From assembly GCA_963809695.1 (NCBI GenBank), contig CAWEKI010000012.1, forward strand, positions 186,001 through 250,000: a DNA stretch of 64,000 nt, in the 5' to 3' direction. How positions within the stretch are numbered: position 1 is the stretch's first letter; the number at the start of each line of letters is the position of its first letter. Positions 49,738 to 58,364 of the stretch are shown here, piece by piece. This DNA comes from JAGDMJ01 sp963809695 (lineage in GTDB: Bacteria; Bacteroidota; Ignavibacteria; UBA10030; UBA6906). The notes under the pieces are model-generated. The model was not told the origin of the DNA, did not search any database, and saw only the letters and a program-made list of their open reading frames with translations. The position numbers and the translations under genes are program-made.

Positions 49738-51114
49738 ATGAGCGAAGATCACGACAAGACCAGACTCACACGCCGCGATATGCTCAAGACCGCAGCCCTC
49801 GCCGGAGCAGGTCTTGGTTTGACAGGACTGGGGATCGGCAAGGAGGATGTCTTCGCCGGCACACCAGAGCTCACGGGCGCTCAGACCGGACAGGGCACCG
49901 TCATCGGGATGAAATTCAAGGGATATGACACGGTCCGCGTTGGCGTCATTGGCGTGGGGGGAAGAGGCTCCAGTCTGCTGCGGGACCTGCTCGCGATCGA
50001 CCATGTCCAGGTCAATGCAATCTGCGACATCGTGAAGGAGAAAGTGCAGCACGCACAAAAGGCAGTCGTCGAAGCCGGACAGAAGGAGCCCCAGGGCTAT
50101 CCCAACGGCGAGCGGGACTTTGAACACCTCTGTACGCGGGACGATCTGGACATCATCTATGTTGCCACGCCGTGGGACTGGCACGTGCCCATGGAGCTTG
50201 CCGCAATGAAGAACGGAAAGCACGTTGCGGTGGAGGTCCCCGCGGCCACTACACTGAAGGACTGCTGGGCGCTCGTCGACATGTCGGAGAAGACCCGCCG
50301 CCATTGCCTCATGCTGGAAAACTGCTGCTACGGGTACAATGAAATGACGGTGTTGAACATGGTCCGGGGAGGGGTCTTTGGAGAGTTGACCCACGGGGAG
50401 GCGGCATACATTCACAACCTGCGCAGCCTGCTCATTGCAGATGAAGGGGAAGGACTCTGGAGGCGGTTCCCTCACATGAAACGGAACGGCAATCTCTATC
50501 CCACGCATGGCCTGGGTCCGGTCTCCAGGTATATGGACATCAACCGGGGGGATCGTTTCGAGTATATGGTCTCTGTCAGCTCGCTCGAGCGAGGCCTCAC
50601 CCTGTACCGCGATGCGCATGTTCCGCCCGACAGCCCCAAGAGGAAGGAGAAATATGTCTGCGGCGATATCAACACCAGCATCATCAGGACCGCCAGGGGG
50701 CGCACCATCATGCTGCAACATGACATCATCAATCCCCGGACCTACGACCGTCTGAACATGATCTCCGGCACGAAAGGGACATTCCGCGATTATCCTCCCC
50801 GGCTGTATGTGGACGGACAGAAAGAGGATGATTGGGTGACACTGGATGCATTTAAAGCGCAGTTCGAGGATCCGCTCTGGACCAAAGAAGGAGAACTGGC
50901 AAAGAAACTGGGAGGACACGGAGGCATGGACTTTATCATGAGCTACCGATTGATCCAATCCATGCGCGAAGCGCTTGTGCCGGACATGGATGTGTATGAT
51001 GCCGCCGCGTGGAGCGCTCCGGGGCCGCTTAGTGAGATGTCCGTGGCCAAGAACGGAGCCTCGGTGAAATTTCCTGACTTTACGCGCGGGAAAGCGCTGA
51101 AACCGAGAACCTGA
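49738..51114 (+). CDS. Tat-exported Gfo/Idh/MocA oxidoreductase, GH109-like
   Basis: The 458-residue protein has a twin-arginine signal (TRRDMLKTAALAGAGLGL). The mature part opens with the NAD-binding motif VRVGVIGVGGRGSSLL, and later shows YVATPWDWHV, GKHVAVEVPA and YPTHGLGPVSRY. This set resembles GH109 enzymes, which use tightly bound NAD+ to cleave alpha-N-acetylgalactosaminides, and related exported family members. The substrate here is not certain. It fits the pattern of exported glycan-processing enzymes in this window. Confidence 0.83.
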   Translation: MSEDHDKTRLTRRDMLKTAALAGAGLGLTGLGIGKEDVFAGTPELTGAQTGQGTVIGMKFKGYDTVRVGVIGVGGRGSSLLRDLLAIDHVQVNAICDIVKEKVQHAQKAVVEAGQKEPQGYPNGERDFEHLCTRDDLDIIYVATPWDWHVPMELAAMKNGKHVAVEVPAATTLKDCWALVDMSEKTRRHCLMLENCCYGYNEMTVLNMVRGGVFGELTHGEAAYIHNLRSLLIADEGEGLWRRFPHMKRNGNLYPTHGLGPVSRYMDINRGDRFEYMVSVSSLERGLTLYRDAHVPPDSPKRKEKYVCGDINTSIIRTARGRTIMLQHDIINPRTYDRLNMISGTKGTFRDYPPRLYVDGQKEDDWVTLDAFKAQFEDPLWTKEGELAKKLGGHGGMDFIMSYRLIQSMREALVPDMDVYDAAAWSAPGPLSEMSVAKNGASVKFPDFTRGKALKPRT

Positions 51115-51274
51115 AGGCACTTTTCAATATCAAAAACCCAAAATCCAAATTGCCTTTGTCACGCTAAATCTCGATATTTCAATCAGTTTGATTCAACTTC
51201 ACCAAGACTTCCGATTTACCTCCGAAACGGCGAACATACGTTAACGCTCAGATCGTCTTTCCAATATTAGCGGC

Positions 51275-51835
51275 ATGAGTTCCCAGTCATACGGATTCAT
51301 TGAAACCAGAGGGCTGGTTGGAGCCATCGAAGCGGCTGACGCAATGGCGAAGGCGGCGAATGTCCGGCTGGTCACCCGCCAGGGCATCGGGGCCGGGCTC
51401 GTCACGGTTGTCTGCGAGGGAGACCTGGGCTCGTGCCAGGCGGCAGTGGAAGCTGGAAGGAATGCTGCCGCCCGGGCCGGAGAGCTTGTCGCCGCCCATG
51501 TGATTCCACGCCCCGACCGCGACACAGAAGCGCTTGTGATGATCATGCTGGGGCACGACCCGGTTCCTTCGATTCCCGTGTCCGGTGTTCGTGACCGAGT
51601 GGGATCCCTGCCTGGGGAAGAGCGCAAAAGTGCACCTCCTGCAGGGCATGGTGCGGAGGAGGATGTTCTGCATCTGCTGTCCAGCCACTCAGAGGGGATG
51701 GCTTGCGAGGAAATTTGCCTCGCTCTGAACATGGAAAGAGCCGGCGTGCTCTCGTCCATCAAGAAGCTGATGGATGGCGGGTCGGTGGAAAAAGTGCACC
51801 GGAAATATTATGCACGTTCTGGCCGTCATCAATAA
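51275..51835 (+). CDS. BMC-H domain fused to a C-terminal winged-helix domain
   Basis: The 186-residue protein begins with a complete BMC shell domain (YGFIETRGLVGAIEAADAMAKAANV, then AAHVIPRP near residue 80). After a flexible linker rich in G, P and S (residues 105-130), a second domain follows (EEDVLHLLSSHSEGMACEEICLALNMERAGVLSSIKKLMDGGSVEKV) that fits a winged helix-turn-helix. Ordinary BMC-H proteins end after about 95 residues. Its 3' end overlaps the ParA gene by 26 bases. It may tether shells to DNA or to the ParA ATPase, or regulate the locus; this is inference. Confidence 0.83.
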   Translation: MSSQSYGFIETRGLVGAIEAADAMAKAANVRLVTRQGIGAGLVTVVCEGDLGSCQAAVEAGRNAAARAGELVAAHVIPRPDRDTEALVMIMLGHDPVPSIPVSGVRDRVGSLPGEERKSAPPAGHGAEEDVLHLLSSHSEGMACEEICLALNMERAGVLSSIKKLMDGGSVEKVHRKYYARSGRHQ

Positions 51836-52616
51836 TAAGGGGGGAGTGGGCAAAACCACGAGTGCCGTGAACCTGGCCGCGTGGTTCGCCCGGATGGGCA
51901 ACGAAACGCTGCTCGTTGATTTTGATCCTTCCGCCGGAGCGTCGCTGCACCTGGGATTTGATCCGGCAGGGAAATCCGTGCCGACCCTTTGCGATTATCT
52001 GATCGCACGGGACAGGGAGCTGGAGGAATTCATACACCCGACCGCCGTCAGCGGCCTCTTCTGCCTCCCGTCCGAGCCTTCGCTGGGAGAGTTCTACGAG
52101 GAAGTGCAACAGGGGGACGGGGTCGATTTCTTTCTAGACCGCAAAGACGTTCCCGGCCGGTTCCGGTTTGTCGTCTGTGACTGCCCGCCGAACATGGGGT
52201 CGCTTGCGCTGAACGCACTGGCCCTTGCGGACTACGCGGCCATGCCTGTGCAGACGCAATACCTGTCGCTGCCGGGTCTGGACCTGACGCTTGACGTCGT
52301 TGACAAAGCCCGGCGCAGGCTTAATCCGCGACTGAAGTTATTGGGGTTGTTCGGAACGCATTTTGACCGGCGCACAACGGTAGCTCAGACAGTATTGGAT
52401 CTGCTCCGGAAACGGTTTGGGACCAAGATGTTCAAGACCGTCATCGGCGTCAACAGCAAACTGATCGAGGCGTTTCACGCCAGGCAGCCGGTTCTGCTCT
52501 ACGCGCCCCGGGCGCGCGGGAGCGAAGAATATCAACAACTTGCCCGCGAAATGCTACGACGGATGAAGAGTATTGTAACTCAGGAAACAGAGCACCACGT
52601 GATATCGGATATCTGA
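51810..52616 (+). CDS. ParA/McdA-like ATPase of the microcompartment locus
   Basis: The 268-residue protein is a ParA-family ATPase: deviant Walker A NNKGGVGKTT (residues 8-17), LLVDFDPSAGASL and CDCPPNMGSLALNAL. ParA-type proteins position plasmids, chromosomes and, as McdA, carboxysomes by gliding on the nucleoid. Its gene starts inside the BMC-winged helix gene and precedes two shell genes, so compartment positioning or segregation is the natural reading. No McdB- or ParB-like gene is visible; the fused winged-helix shell protein may fill that role. Confidence 0.88.
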   Translation: MHVLAVINNKGGVGKTTSAVNLAAWFARMGNETLLVDFDPSAGASLHLGFDPAGKSVPTLCDYLIARDRELEEFIHPTAVSGLFCLPSEPSLGEFYEEVQQGDGVDFFLDRKDVPGRFRFVVCDCPPNMGSLALNALALADYAAMPVQTQYLSLPGLDLTLDVVDKARRRLNPRLKLLGLFGTHFDRRTTVAQTVLDLLRKRFGTKMFKTVIGVNSKLIEAFHARQPVLLYAPRARGSEEYQQLAREMLRRMKSIVTQETEHHVISDI

Positions 52617-52669
52617 GCTTTGCATTTGCGGTGCGTCGAATAACCACTACCAACAACAGGAGACAGAGA

Positions 52670-52960
52670 ATGGAAGCATTAGGCATGATCGAAACGAAGG
52701 GTCTCGTCAGTTTGATCGAGGCATCGGATGCGATGGTGAAGGCGGCCAGGGTAAAGCTTGTGGCATTCCAGCAGATTGGCGGCGGATATGTGACGGCGAT
52801 GGTGCGCGGTGACGTGGCTGCGTGCAAGGCGGCAACCGATGCGGGAGCGGCAGCGGCGCAGAAGATTGGCGAGTTGGTCTCCGTCCATGTTATTCCACGG
52901 CCGCATGCGGACCTGGAAAGTGTGTTTCCGATCAAGATGACCGGCGTTCTCGAACCATAA
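52670..52960 (+). CDS. BMC-H shell protein, copy 1
   Basis: The 96-residue protein is a canonical hexamer-forming shell protein (PduA/PduJ/CcmK type): MEALGMIETKGLVSLIEASDAMVKAARV, the pore-loop region around QQIGGGYVTAMVRGD, and HVIPRPH. It differs from copy 2 at only a few positions over the first 90 residues. AGGAG precedes ATG 52670. It forms flat facets of the shell. Confidence 0.95.
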   Translation: MEALGMIETKGLVSLIEASDAMVKAARVKLVAFQQIGGGYVTAMVRGDVAACKAATDAGAAAAQKIGELVSVHVIPRPHADLESVFPIKMTGVLEP

Positions 52961-52979
52961 TCTCACAGGAGAGCTATCC

Positions 52980-53267
52980 ATGGATGCGTTAGGGATGATC
53001 GAGACAAAAGGCCTCGTGAGCCTGATCGAGGCATCGGACGCGATGGTGAAAGCGGCCAGGGTGAAGCTGGTGGCGTTCCAGCAGATCGGCGGCGGGTACG
53101 TGACCGCACTCGTGCGCGGCGATGTCGCTGCCTGCAAAGCGGCAACGGATGCCGGCGCTGCTGCGGCTCAGAAGATCGGTGAACTGGTTTCAGTGCATGT
53201 TATTCCCAGGCCCCACGGTGACCTGGAGAGTGTCTTCCCGATCAAAGCCACGGGCGAAATTCAGTAG
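52980..53267 (+). CDS. BMC-H shell protein, copy 2
   Basis: The 95-residue protein is a near-duplicate of the preceding gene, differing mainly at residue 2, in AMVRG versus ALVRG, in HADLE versus HGDLE, and in the last residues (KATGEIQ). The DNA of the two copies has many silent differences, so the proteins are held alike by selection rather than by very recent duplication. AGGAGAG precedes the ATG. Confidence 0.95.
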   Translation: MDALGMIETKGLVSLIEASDAMVKAARVKLVAFQQIGGGYVTALVRGDVAACKAATDAGAAAAQKIGELVSVHVIPRPHGDLESVFPIKATGEIQ

Positions 53268-53300
53268 CGTCTAGCCCATGTAGGAGCAAGGAGATATTGG

Positions 53301-54716
53301 ATGGAACTGTCGCAACAGGACGTTGCCAGGATCATTGAGATCGTGGTCCAACGTCTTGGGAAATCGCCATCGTCCTCCGCGAACGGGAATCACCAGCTTC
53401 CACCGGGCGTTTATGGAAGCCTGGATGAAGCCGTGCGGGCGGCGCAGGAGGCGCAGCGGAAAATCAGCAACCTGGAGTCTCGCGGCAAGGCTATTGCTGC
53501 GATCCGGGCCGCCGGTATTGCATACGCACGAGAGTTGGCGGAGCTGGCCGTGGAGGAAACAGGCATGGGAAGGGTGGAAGACAAGACCCAGAAGAACGCG
53601 TCTCAAGCCGAAAAAACTCCGGGCATTGAAATGCTTGTGCCGGAGGCGCTTTCCGGTGACCATGGGCTCACGCTGATCGAAAACGCTCCCTGGGGTGTGA
53701 TCGCTTCCGTTACCCCGTCCACGAACCCCGCAGCTACCATCATCAACAATTCCATCAGCATGATCGCCGCCGGAAATGCGGTGGTCTTTGCACCCCACCC
53801 CGGGGCGAAGCGCGTCTCCCAGCGGACCATCACCGTCCTGAACGAAGCCGTTGTCGCTGCAGGAGGCCCCCCGGGATTGATAACGACCGTGTCTGAGCCG
53901 AGTATCGAGGTGGCACAACAGCTTTTCAAGCATCCCGGTATCGGCCTTCTGGTGGTGACCGGGGGTGAAGGGGTGGTCCGCGAAGCTCGGAAGCTGACCG
54001 ATAAGCGGCTCATTGCCGCCGGCGCAGGAAATCCCCCTGTGGTCGTCGATGAGACCGCAGATATCGAACGCGCGGCGCGCTGCATTGTTGCCGGTGCGTC
54101 GTTCGATAATAATATTGTTTGTGCGGACGAGAAAGAAATCATCGCTGTCGACAGCATTACCGACAGCCTGAAACAGGCAATGGCAAGGCATGGCGCCTAT
54201 GAACTCACCCCCAGCCAGGGGGAAGAGCTTGCGAGGATTGTCCTGAACCATTACCCGGGACCCAAACCATCCCCCAATAAGAAGTGGATCGGCAAAGATG
54301 CGGTCCTCTTCGCACGGGAGATTGGGCTCACCATCCCGGACGCAACACGCCTCCTTTTCGTGGAAACGGACAAGGCTCATCCCTTTGCGCAGCTGGAACT
54401 TATGATGCCGATTATTCCGGTCGTCCGCGCCTCCAGCGCGGATGCGGCGATCGACGCGGCGATTGAGCTGGAGCATGGCTACCATCACACCGCAGCGATG
54501 CACTCCCGCAACCTGGACAATCTCCACCGGATGGCAAACGAGATCAACACAAGCGTGTTTGTGAAGAACGGTTCCTGTCTTGCCGGCCTGGGGTTTGGAG
54601 GGGAAGGATGGACCACGATGACCATCTCGACGCCGACCGGCGAGGGCGTCACCTGCGCCCGGACCTTCGTCAGGCTCAGGCGATGTGTGCTGGTGGACCA
54701 CTTCAGGATTGTCTAG
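53301..54716 (+). CDS. Acylating aldehyde dehydrogenase (PduP/EutE-like), plus-strand arm
   Basis: The 471-residue protein starts with a short amphipathic helix and linker (ELSQQDVARIIEIVVQRLG, then SPSSSANGN), typical of an encapsulation peptide. The rest is a CoA-acylating aldehyde dehydrogenase with TPSTNPAATIINNSISMIAAGNAV and the nucleophile C274 in NNIVCADEKE. It converts an aldehyde to acyl-CoA inside the shell. The second such enzyme of the locus, in the minus-strand arm, shares its plan but differs in sequence, so it may take another aldehyde or be a paralogue with the same duty. Confidence 0.92.
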   Translation: MELSQQDVARIIEIVVQRLGKSPSSSANGNHQLPPGVYGSLDEAVRAAQEAQRKISNLESRGKAIAAIRAAGIAYARELAELAVEETGMGRVEDKTQKNASQAEKTPGIEMLVPEALSGDHGLTLIENAPWGVIASVTPSTNPAATIINNSISMIAAGNAVVFAPHPGAKRVSQRTITVLNEAVVAAGGPPGLITTVSEPSIEVAQQLFKHPGIGLLVVTGGEGVVREARKLTDKRLIAAGAGNPPVVVDETADIERAARCIVAGASFDNNIVCADEKEIIAVDSITDSLKQAMARHGAYELTPSQGEELARIVLNHYPGPKPSPNKKWIGKDAVLFAREIGLTIPDATRLLFVETDKAHPFAQLELMMPIIPVVRASSADAAIDAAIELEHGYHHTAAMHSRNLDNLHRMANEINTSVFVKNGSCLAGLGFGGEGWTTMTISTPTGEGVTCARTFVRLRRCVLVDHFRIV

Positions 54717-54743
54717 CATGGTGTTCCCAATTCAAGGTTCATA

Positions 54744-55084
54744 GTGGGCACGGGGAGAAGGGCAGTCATCGATGAGCGCCTCCGGCGCGTCCGCGCCATA
54801 TCGAGGGGCCTCTCCGGGTGGGGATTGATCTCGGAACGGCTGATGTGGTACGGGATGGCGTGGTGCTGGACTACGGGGGCGCGATCGGGATTGTCAAGAT
54901 GGCGGATACTGTTCGCTCTCATTGCGCATCGTACGATGTGCCTGCAATCCACCTGACGGGCGGGACCTGCTGCTTCCCGGGCATTCAGGAGCTTTTCCGC
55001 CGGGAGTTCCCGGGCACGGAGATCTTTCATCCTTCTGAACCGTTGTATCTGACACCGCTGGCGAAAGCGTCGTATGGACTCTGA
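54744..55084 (+). pseudogene. Degenerate EutJ (Hsp70-like) with internal deletions
   Basis: The C-terminal part (from GTG 54818) matches EutJ: VGIDLGTA, DVVRDGVVLDYGGAI, then YDVPAIHLTGGTCCFPGIQ and PLYLTPLAKASYGL. Normal EutJ is about 280 residues; here roughly 20 residues are missing after GIDLGTA and about 100 between the second and third blocks, including most of the ATPase fold. Upstream, RRAVIDERLRRVRA in another frame looks like the original N-terminus, broken by a frameshift. It overlaps the PduS-like start. It cannot be a working EutJ. Confidence 0.72.
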
Positions 55085-56417
55085 CCGTACCCAAATTCTT
55101 TCCCGCATCCGTTCCGCCGGCGTTGTCGGCGCGGGAGGCGCGGGATTCCCGACGTACAAGAAACTGGACGCCGCGGTAGACCATATCATCGCCAATGGCG
55201 CCGAGTGCGAGCCGTTGATGTACAAGGACCGCGAAGTGATGGTGCAGGAACAGGAGCGGATGCTGGCCGGCCTTTCGCTGATGAAGCGGATCACGGGCGC
55301 TGCGAAGGTCACCATCGCCATCAAACGCAAGAACTCAGATATTGCCAGGGTGTTGGATCCTGCTGCTGCGAAGATGGGTTTTGTGGTGCACGTGATGGAG
55401 GATGTCTATCCAGCGGGAGATGAATTCATCCTTGTCCATGACATCACCCGCCGACGGATCCCTCCCGGCGGGATTCCGCTGCAGGTCGGAGTCGTGGTCG
55501 ACAACGTTGAGACCATCGCGAACATCGCTCGTGCGGCGGAAGGTACCCCGGTCACCGACAAGTATGTGACGGTCACGGGGGCGGTGAAAAATGCCGTAAC
55601 AATTGTAGTGCCGGTGGGGACAAGTTACCGTGATTGCATCGACATGGCCGGGGGGCTCACAGTGCAGAACCCTGTAATCTTCACCGGCGGTTTGATGATG
55701 GGCGGAATGGAGACGGACCTTTCCCTCCCTGTGTCAAAAACGGTCGGCGGACTGATTGCCCTTCCCCGGGATCATCCCCTGGTGGAGCGAAAAGGGGCAC
55801 CCGCGCCGCAGTATACGCGGATTGGCCACAGCACGTGCGATCAGTGCTCGCTTTGCACGGAGCTTTGTCCGCGCTATATCCTTGGATACCCTATTGAGCC
55901 GCACCGGGTCATGCGGTCATTGCTGATGACCGGCGCAGAGCGCGACCGGTTGAGCCTCTGGGCGGCATATTGTTGCGAGTGCAATGTATGCACGCTGTTT
56001 GCCTGTCCCGAAAAGCTTGATCCGAAGAACATTTGCGTTGACGCGAAAGTGCGCCTGCGTGAGCAGCGTCTCAGCAGGTCGAAGGAAGAAATCGACCAGC
56101 TCTTTAGAGAAGTACATTCGGCACGGGACGGACGCCAGATCCCGATTGCCATGCTTTACCAGAGATTGGGGGTCAAGCCATACGACAGGCAGGCGCCGTT
56201 TACCCGAGCATCTCTTTCCCCGCGGTCTGTCACCATTCCGCTCCGGGCTTCCATCGGAACGGCAGCCGTCCCCTCGGTGAAAGAGGGAGCAGCGGTTCGG
56301 CGGGGAGATTGCATCGGAATCGTGCCCGAGGACAAGCTCGGCTGCCCGGTTCATGCCAGCATCGACGGGAAAGTGACGGCGATCGATGAGCTGGGGATTC
56401 ACATATCATCACAATGA
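55074..56417 (+). CDS. pduS: PduS-like iron-sulfur flavoprotein (RnfC-related)
   Basis: The 447-residue protein begins with an NADH/FMN-binding start of the RnfC/PduS kind (VVGAGGAGFPTYKKLD, IIANGAECEPLMYKDRE). Two [4Fe-4S] motifs follow (CDQCSLCTELCP and CCECNVCTLFACP) and a C-terminal SLBB-like domain. In the Pdu system PduS reduces cobalamin or, with PduT, moves electrons across the shell. Here there is no B12 enzyme, so a NADH-oxidising electron exit path with the PduT protein that follows is the better guess. Confidence 0.9.
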   Translation: MDSDRTQILSRIRSAGVVGAGGAGFPTYKKLDAAVDHIIANGAECEPLMYKDREVMVQEQERMLAGLSLMKRITGAAKVTIAIKRKNSDIARVLDPAAAKMGFVVHVMEDVYPAGDEFILVHDITRRRIPPGGIPLQVGVVVDNVETIANIARAAEGTPVTDKYVTVTGAVKNAVTIVVPVGTSYRDCIDMAGGLTVQNPVIFTGGLMMGGMETDLSLPVSKTVGGLIALPRDHPLVERKGAPAPQYTRIGHSTCDQCSLCTELCPRYILGYPIEPHRVMRSLLMTGAERDRLSLWAAYCCECNVCTLFACPEKLDPKNICVDAKVRLREQRLSRSKEEIDQLFREVHSARDGRQIPIAMLYQRLGVKPYDRQAPFTRASLSPRSVTIPLRASIGTAAVPSVKEGAAVRRGDCIGIVPEDKLGCPVHASIDGKVTAIDELGIHISSQ

Positions 56418-56486
56418 CTTTGAAATCATCGACAGGATCCGTGTTGGGGCTCATGTCGTCTATCCATCACTACTGCAAAAGTCACT

Positions 56487-57035
56487 ATGGGATCGGCAAT
56501 TGGTCTGATTGAGCTCTCGAGCATTGCGAAGGGAATCGAAGTGGCAGACGGCATGTTGAAACGGGCTCACATCGACATTATCGTCAACAGGACGATCTGC
56601 CCGGGAAAATACATGATCCTGATCGGAGGAAATGTCGATGCGGTGAATGCGAGCATTGAGACCGGGCTGGACGTCGGCGGCCACCAGGTGGTGGACCATT
56701 TCATCATCCCGAACGTTCACCCGGCGGTCTTCCCGGCCATCAGCGGCGTTGCGCACGTTCCCGAGCTGCAAGCGCTTGGCGTGATCGAGGCGTTTTCGGT
56801 TGCATCCATTATCGAGGCAGCCGATGCAGCCGTGAAGGCCGCATCGGTGGAGCTTCTCGAGATCCACCTGGCGATGGCCATTGGCGGCAAAGGGTGGGTG
56901 ATGTTCACGGGAGATGTCGCTTCTGTCCAGGCATCAGTGGACGCAGGGGCGGAGTTGGTCCAGAAGAAGGGGCTGTTGGTGCAGAAGGTGGTGATTCCGT
57001 CGCCACGAAAGGAGATTCTCGGGCAGATAATCTGA
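56487..57035 (+). CDS. pduT: BMC-T shell protein, PduT-like with cluster-binding cysteine
   Basis: The 182-residue protein has two fused BMC domains (IGLIELSSIAKGIEVADGML and LGVIEAFSVASIIEAADAAV). C38 in TICPGKY occupies the position of the PduT cysteine that ligates a central [4Fe-4S] cluster in the trimer pore. With the adjacent PduS-like protein it should conduct electrons through the shell. It is the last gene of the plus-strand arm and is followed by a terminator. Confidence 0.92.
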   Translation: MGSAIGLIELSSIAKGIEVADGMLKRAHIDIIVNRTICPGKYMILIGGNVDAVNASIETGLDVGGHQVVDHFIIPNVHPAVFPAISGVAHVPELQALGVIEAFSVASIIEAADAAVKAASVELLEIHLAMAIGGKGWVMFTGDVASVQASVDAGAELVQKKGLLVQKVVIPSPRKEILGQII

Positions 57036-57073
57036 GCCACCCGGGGAAGAGTCGTTTTTTGCTCGATGTTCAG

Positions 57074-57109
57074 GCCCACCCTGGATCGGCGTGGGCTTTT
57101 CCTTTTTTC
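57074..57109 (+). terminator. Terminator of the plus-strand microcompartment arm
   Basis: GCCCAC and GTGGGC form a stem with an 11-base loop, followed by TTTT, CC and TTTTTT. It lies 38 bases after the PduT-like stop and between the two convergent arms. Confidence 0.8.
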
Positions 57110-57161
57110 CGTGCAGGAACGGCAAAATCGCTGAGAACGGAGAGCCGCTTCAGGGGAGCCC

Positions 57162-58364
57162 TTAAGTTCTCACTCCTCCATTCTCAATTACCTTCTTCGT
57201 TTCTCTCGCCACGACAATTTCCTCGTTCGTCTCCAGGACCAGCCCCTTAACTCGTGATTCGTCCGTCGTGACGACCTGCTCGTTCCGTTCGTTCCGTTCC
57301 GCATCTACTGCCACACCCAGGAACGAGAGCGCACAGAGGACCTCCATGCGCAGGGAAGCATCACGCTGGCCGATGCCGCCGGTGAAGGTGATGGCGTCGA
57401 CCCCGCCCATCAGGACGAGGAATTCACCAATGTAGCGCTTGATGTCGTAGATGAACCGGTTGCGCGCGAGCAGCGCCCGTTTGTCCCCCCGGGCGATTGC
57501 CTCTTTAATATCCCGCATGTCGGCAGAGATACCGGACAATCCCGCGAGCCCTCCCTTCTTCGAACATTCGGCGAGTGCCTCGTCAAGCGTGATCCCCTTT
57601 TTCTTCATGATGTAGGGAAGGACGAACGGATCCATATCTCCCACACGTGTACCCTGAATAAGCCCCGACTGCGGGGAGAACCCCATGGATGTATCAATGG
57701 AAACGCCGTTCTGGAATGCGCAGATCGAAGAAGAGCCGCCGAGATGGCAGGTAATGACTTTGTGGTTGCCGGCAGGAAGGCCGAGGACCCTGACCGTCTC
57801 GGCTGTTACGTATCGATGGGAAGCTCCATGGTAGCCGTACCTTACGACGCCGTATTTTTCTATCCACTCGTACGGCGTTCCGTAAACGCGGGCATAGTCG
57901 GGAATGTGAACGTGAAAGCCTGGCTCAAAGACTCCCACCAGAGGGGTCTCTGGCAGCAGCTCCTTGAACATGGAAATCGCTGTGAGATAGGGGGGATTGT
58001 GTGCCGGGGCCAGGTCGCGGTAGTACTCCATGGCCTCGAGCACGTCCGGCGTCAGGAGAACGGAGCCGTTCTTCTCGCCCGCCTGAACGGCCTTAAATCC
58101 CACACCGTCGATTTCCCGCAGGCTGCCGAGCAGCTGCGAGGCCGGATCGACCAGAAACGTGAGGGCATGCTGGACGGCCTCGCGGTGTGAGGCAACCGGC
58201 TGGGTGGTGTTGAACACCTGCTGTCCGGCGCGCCAGTAGGTGATCGTTGCCTTGTCGGTACCGACTCTTTCCGTGTATCCCCGTGCAATCTCCCGCTCCG
58301 AGCGCATCTCCAGCAACTGGAACTTGAAGCTGCTCGACCCGATGTTGCAGACAATGATGTTCAT
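57162..58364 (-). CDS. ackA: Acetate/propionate-type kinase (AckA family) of the microcompartment
   Basis: The 400-residue protein carries the acetate kinase signatures: NIGSSSFKFQLLE at the start (normally NxGSSSxK), YGYHGASHRYV, ITCHLGGSSSI and FTGGIGQRDASLR. It makes ATP from an acyl phosphate supplied by PduL. In PVM-type compartments this closes the path from lactaldehyde to lactate plus ATP. It overlaps the aldolase stop by one base (TGATG). It is the last gene of the minus-strand arm. Confidence 0.92.
   Translation of the reverse strand: MNIIVCNIGSSSFKFQLLEMRSEREIARGYTERVGTDKATITYWRAGQQVFNTTQPVASHREAVQHALTFLVDPASQLLGSLREIDGVGFKAVQAGEKNGSVLLTPDVLEAMEYYRDLAPAHNPPYLTAISMFKELLPETPLVGVFEPGFHVHIPDYARVYGTPYEWIEKYGVVRYGYHGASHRYVTAETVRVLGLPAGNHKVITCHLGGSSSICAFQNGVSIDTSMGFSPQSGLIQGTRVGDMDPFVLPYIMKKKGITLDEALAECSKKGGLAGLSGISADMRDIKEAIARGDKRALLARNRFIYDIKRYIGEFLVLMGGVDAITFTGGIGQRDASLRMEVLCALSFLGVAVDAERNERNEQVVTTDESRVKGLVLETNEEIVVARETKKVIENGGVRT

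Noticed and set aside
49456..51120. 554-codon open frame on the minus strand
   Set aside because: It is antisense to the Tat-exported GH109-like gene and the end of the dehydrogenase gene; no domain is recognisable.
53271..54719. 482-codon open frame on the minus strand
   Set aside because: It mirrors the aldehyde dehydrogenase gene, whose catalytic cysteine and ribosome binding site are clear.
55074..57035. Vitamin B12-dependent propanediol compartment
   Set aside because: PduS- and PduT-like proteins are present, but no diol dehydratase, reactivase or cobalamin genes are found; the aldolase indicates the lactaldehyde route.
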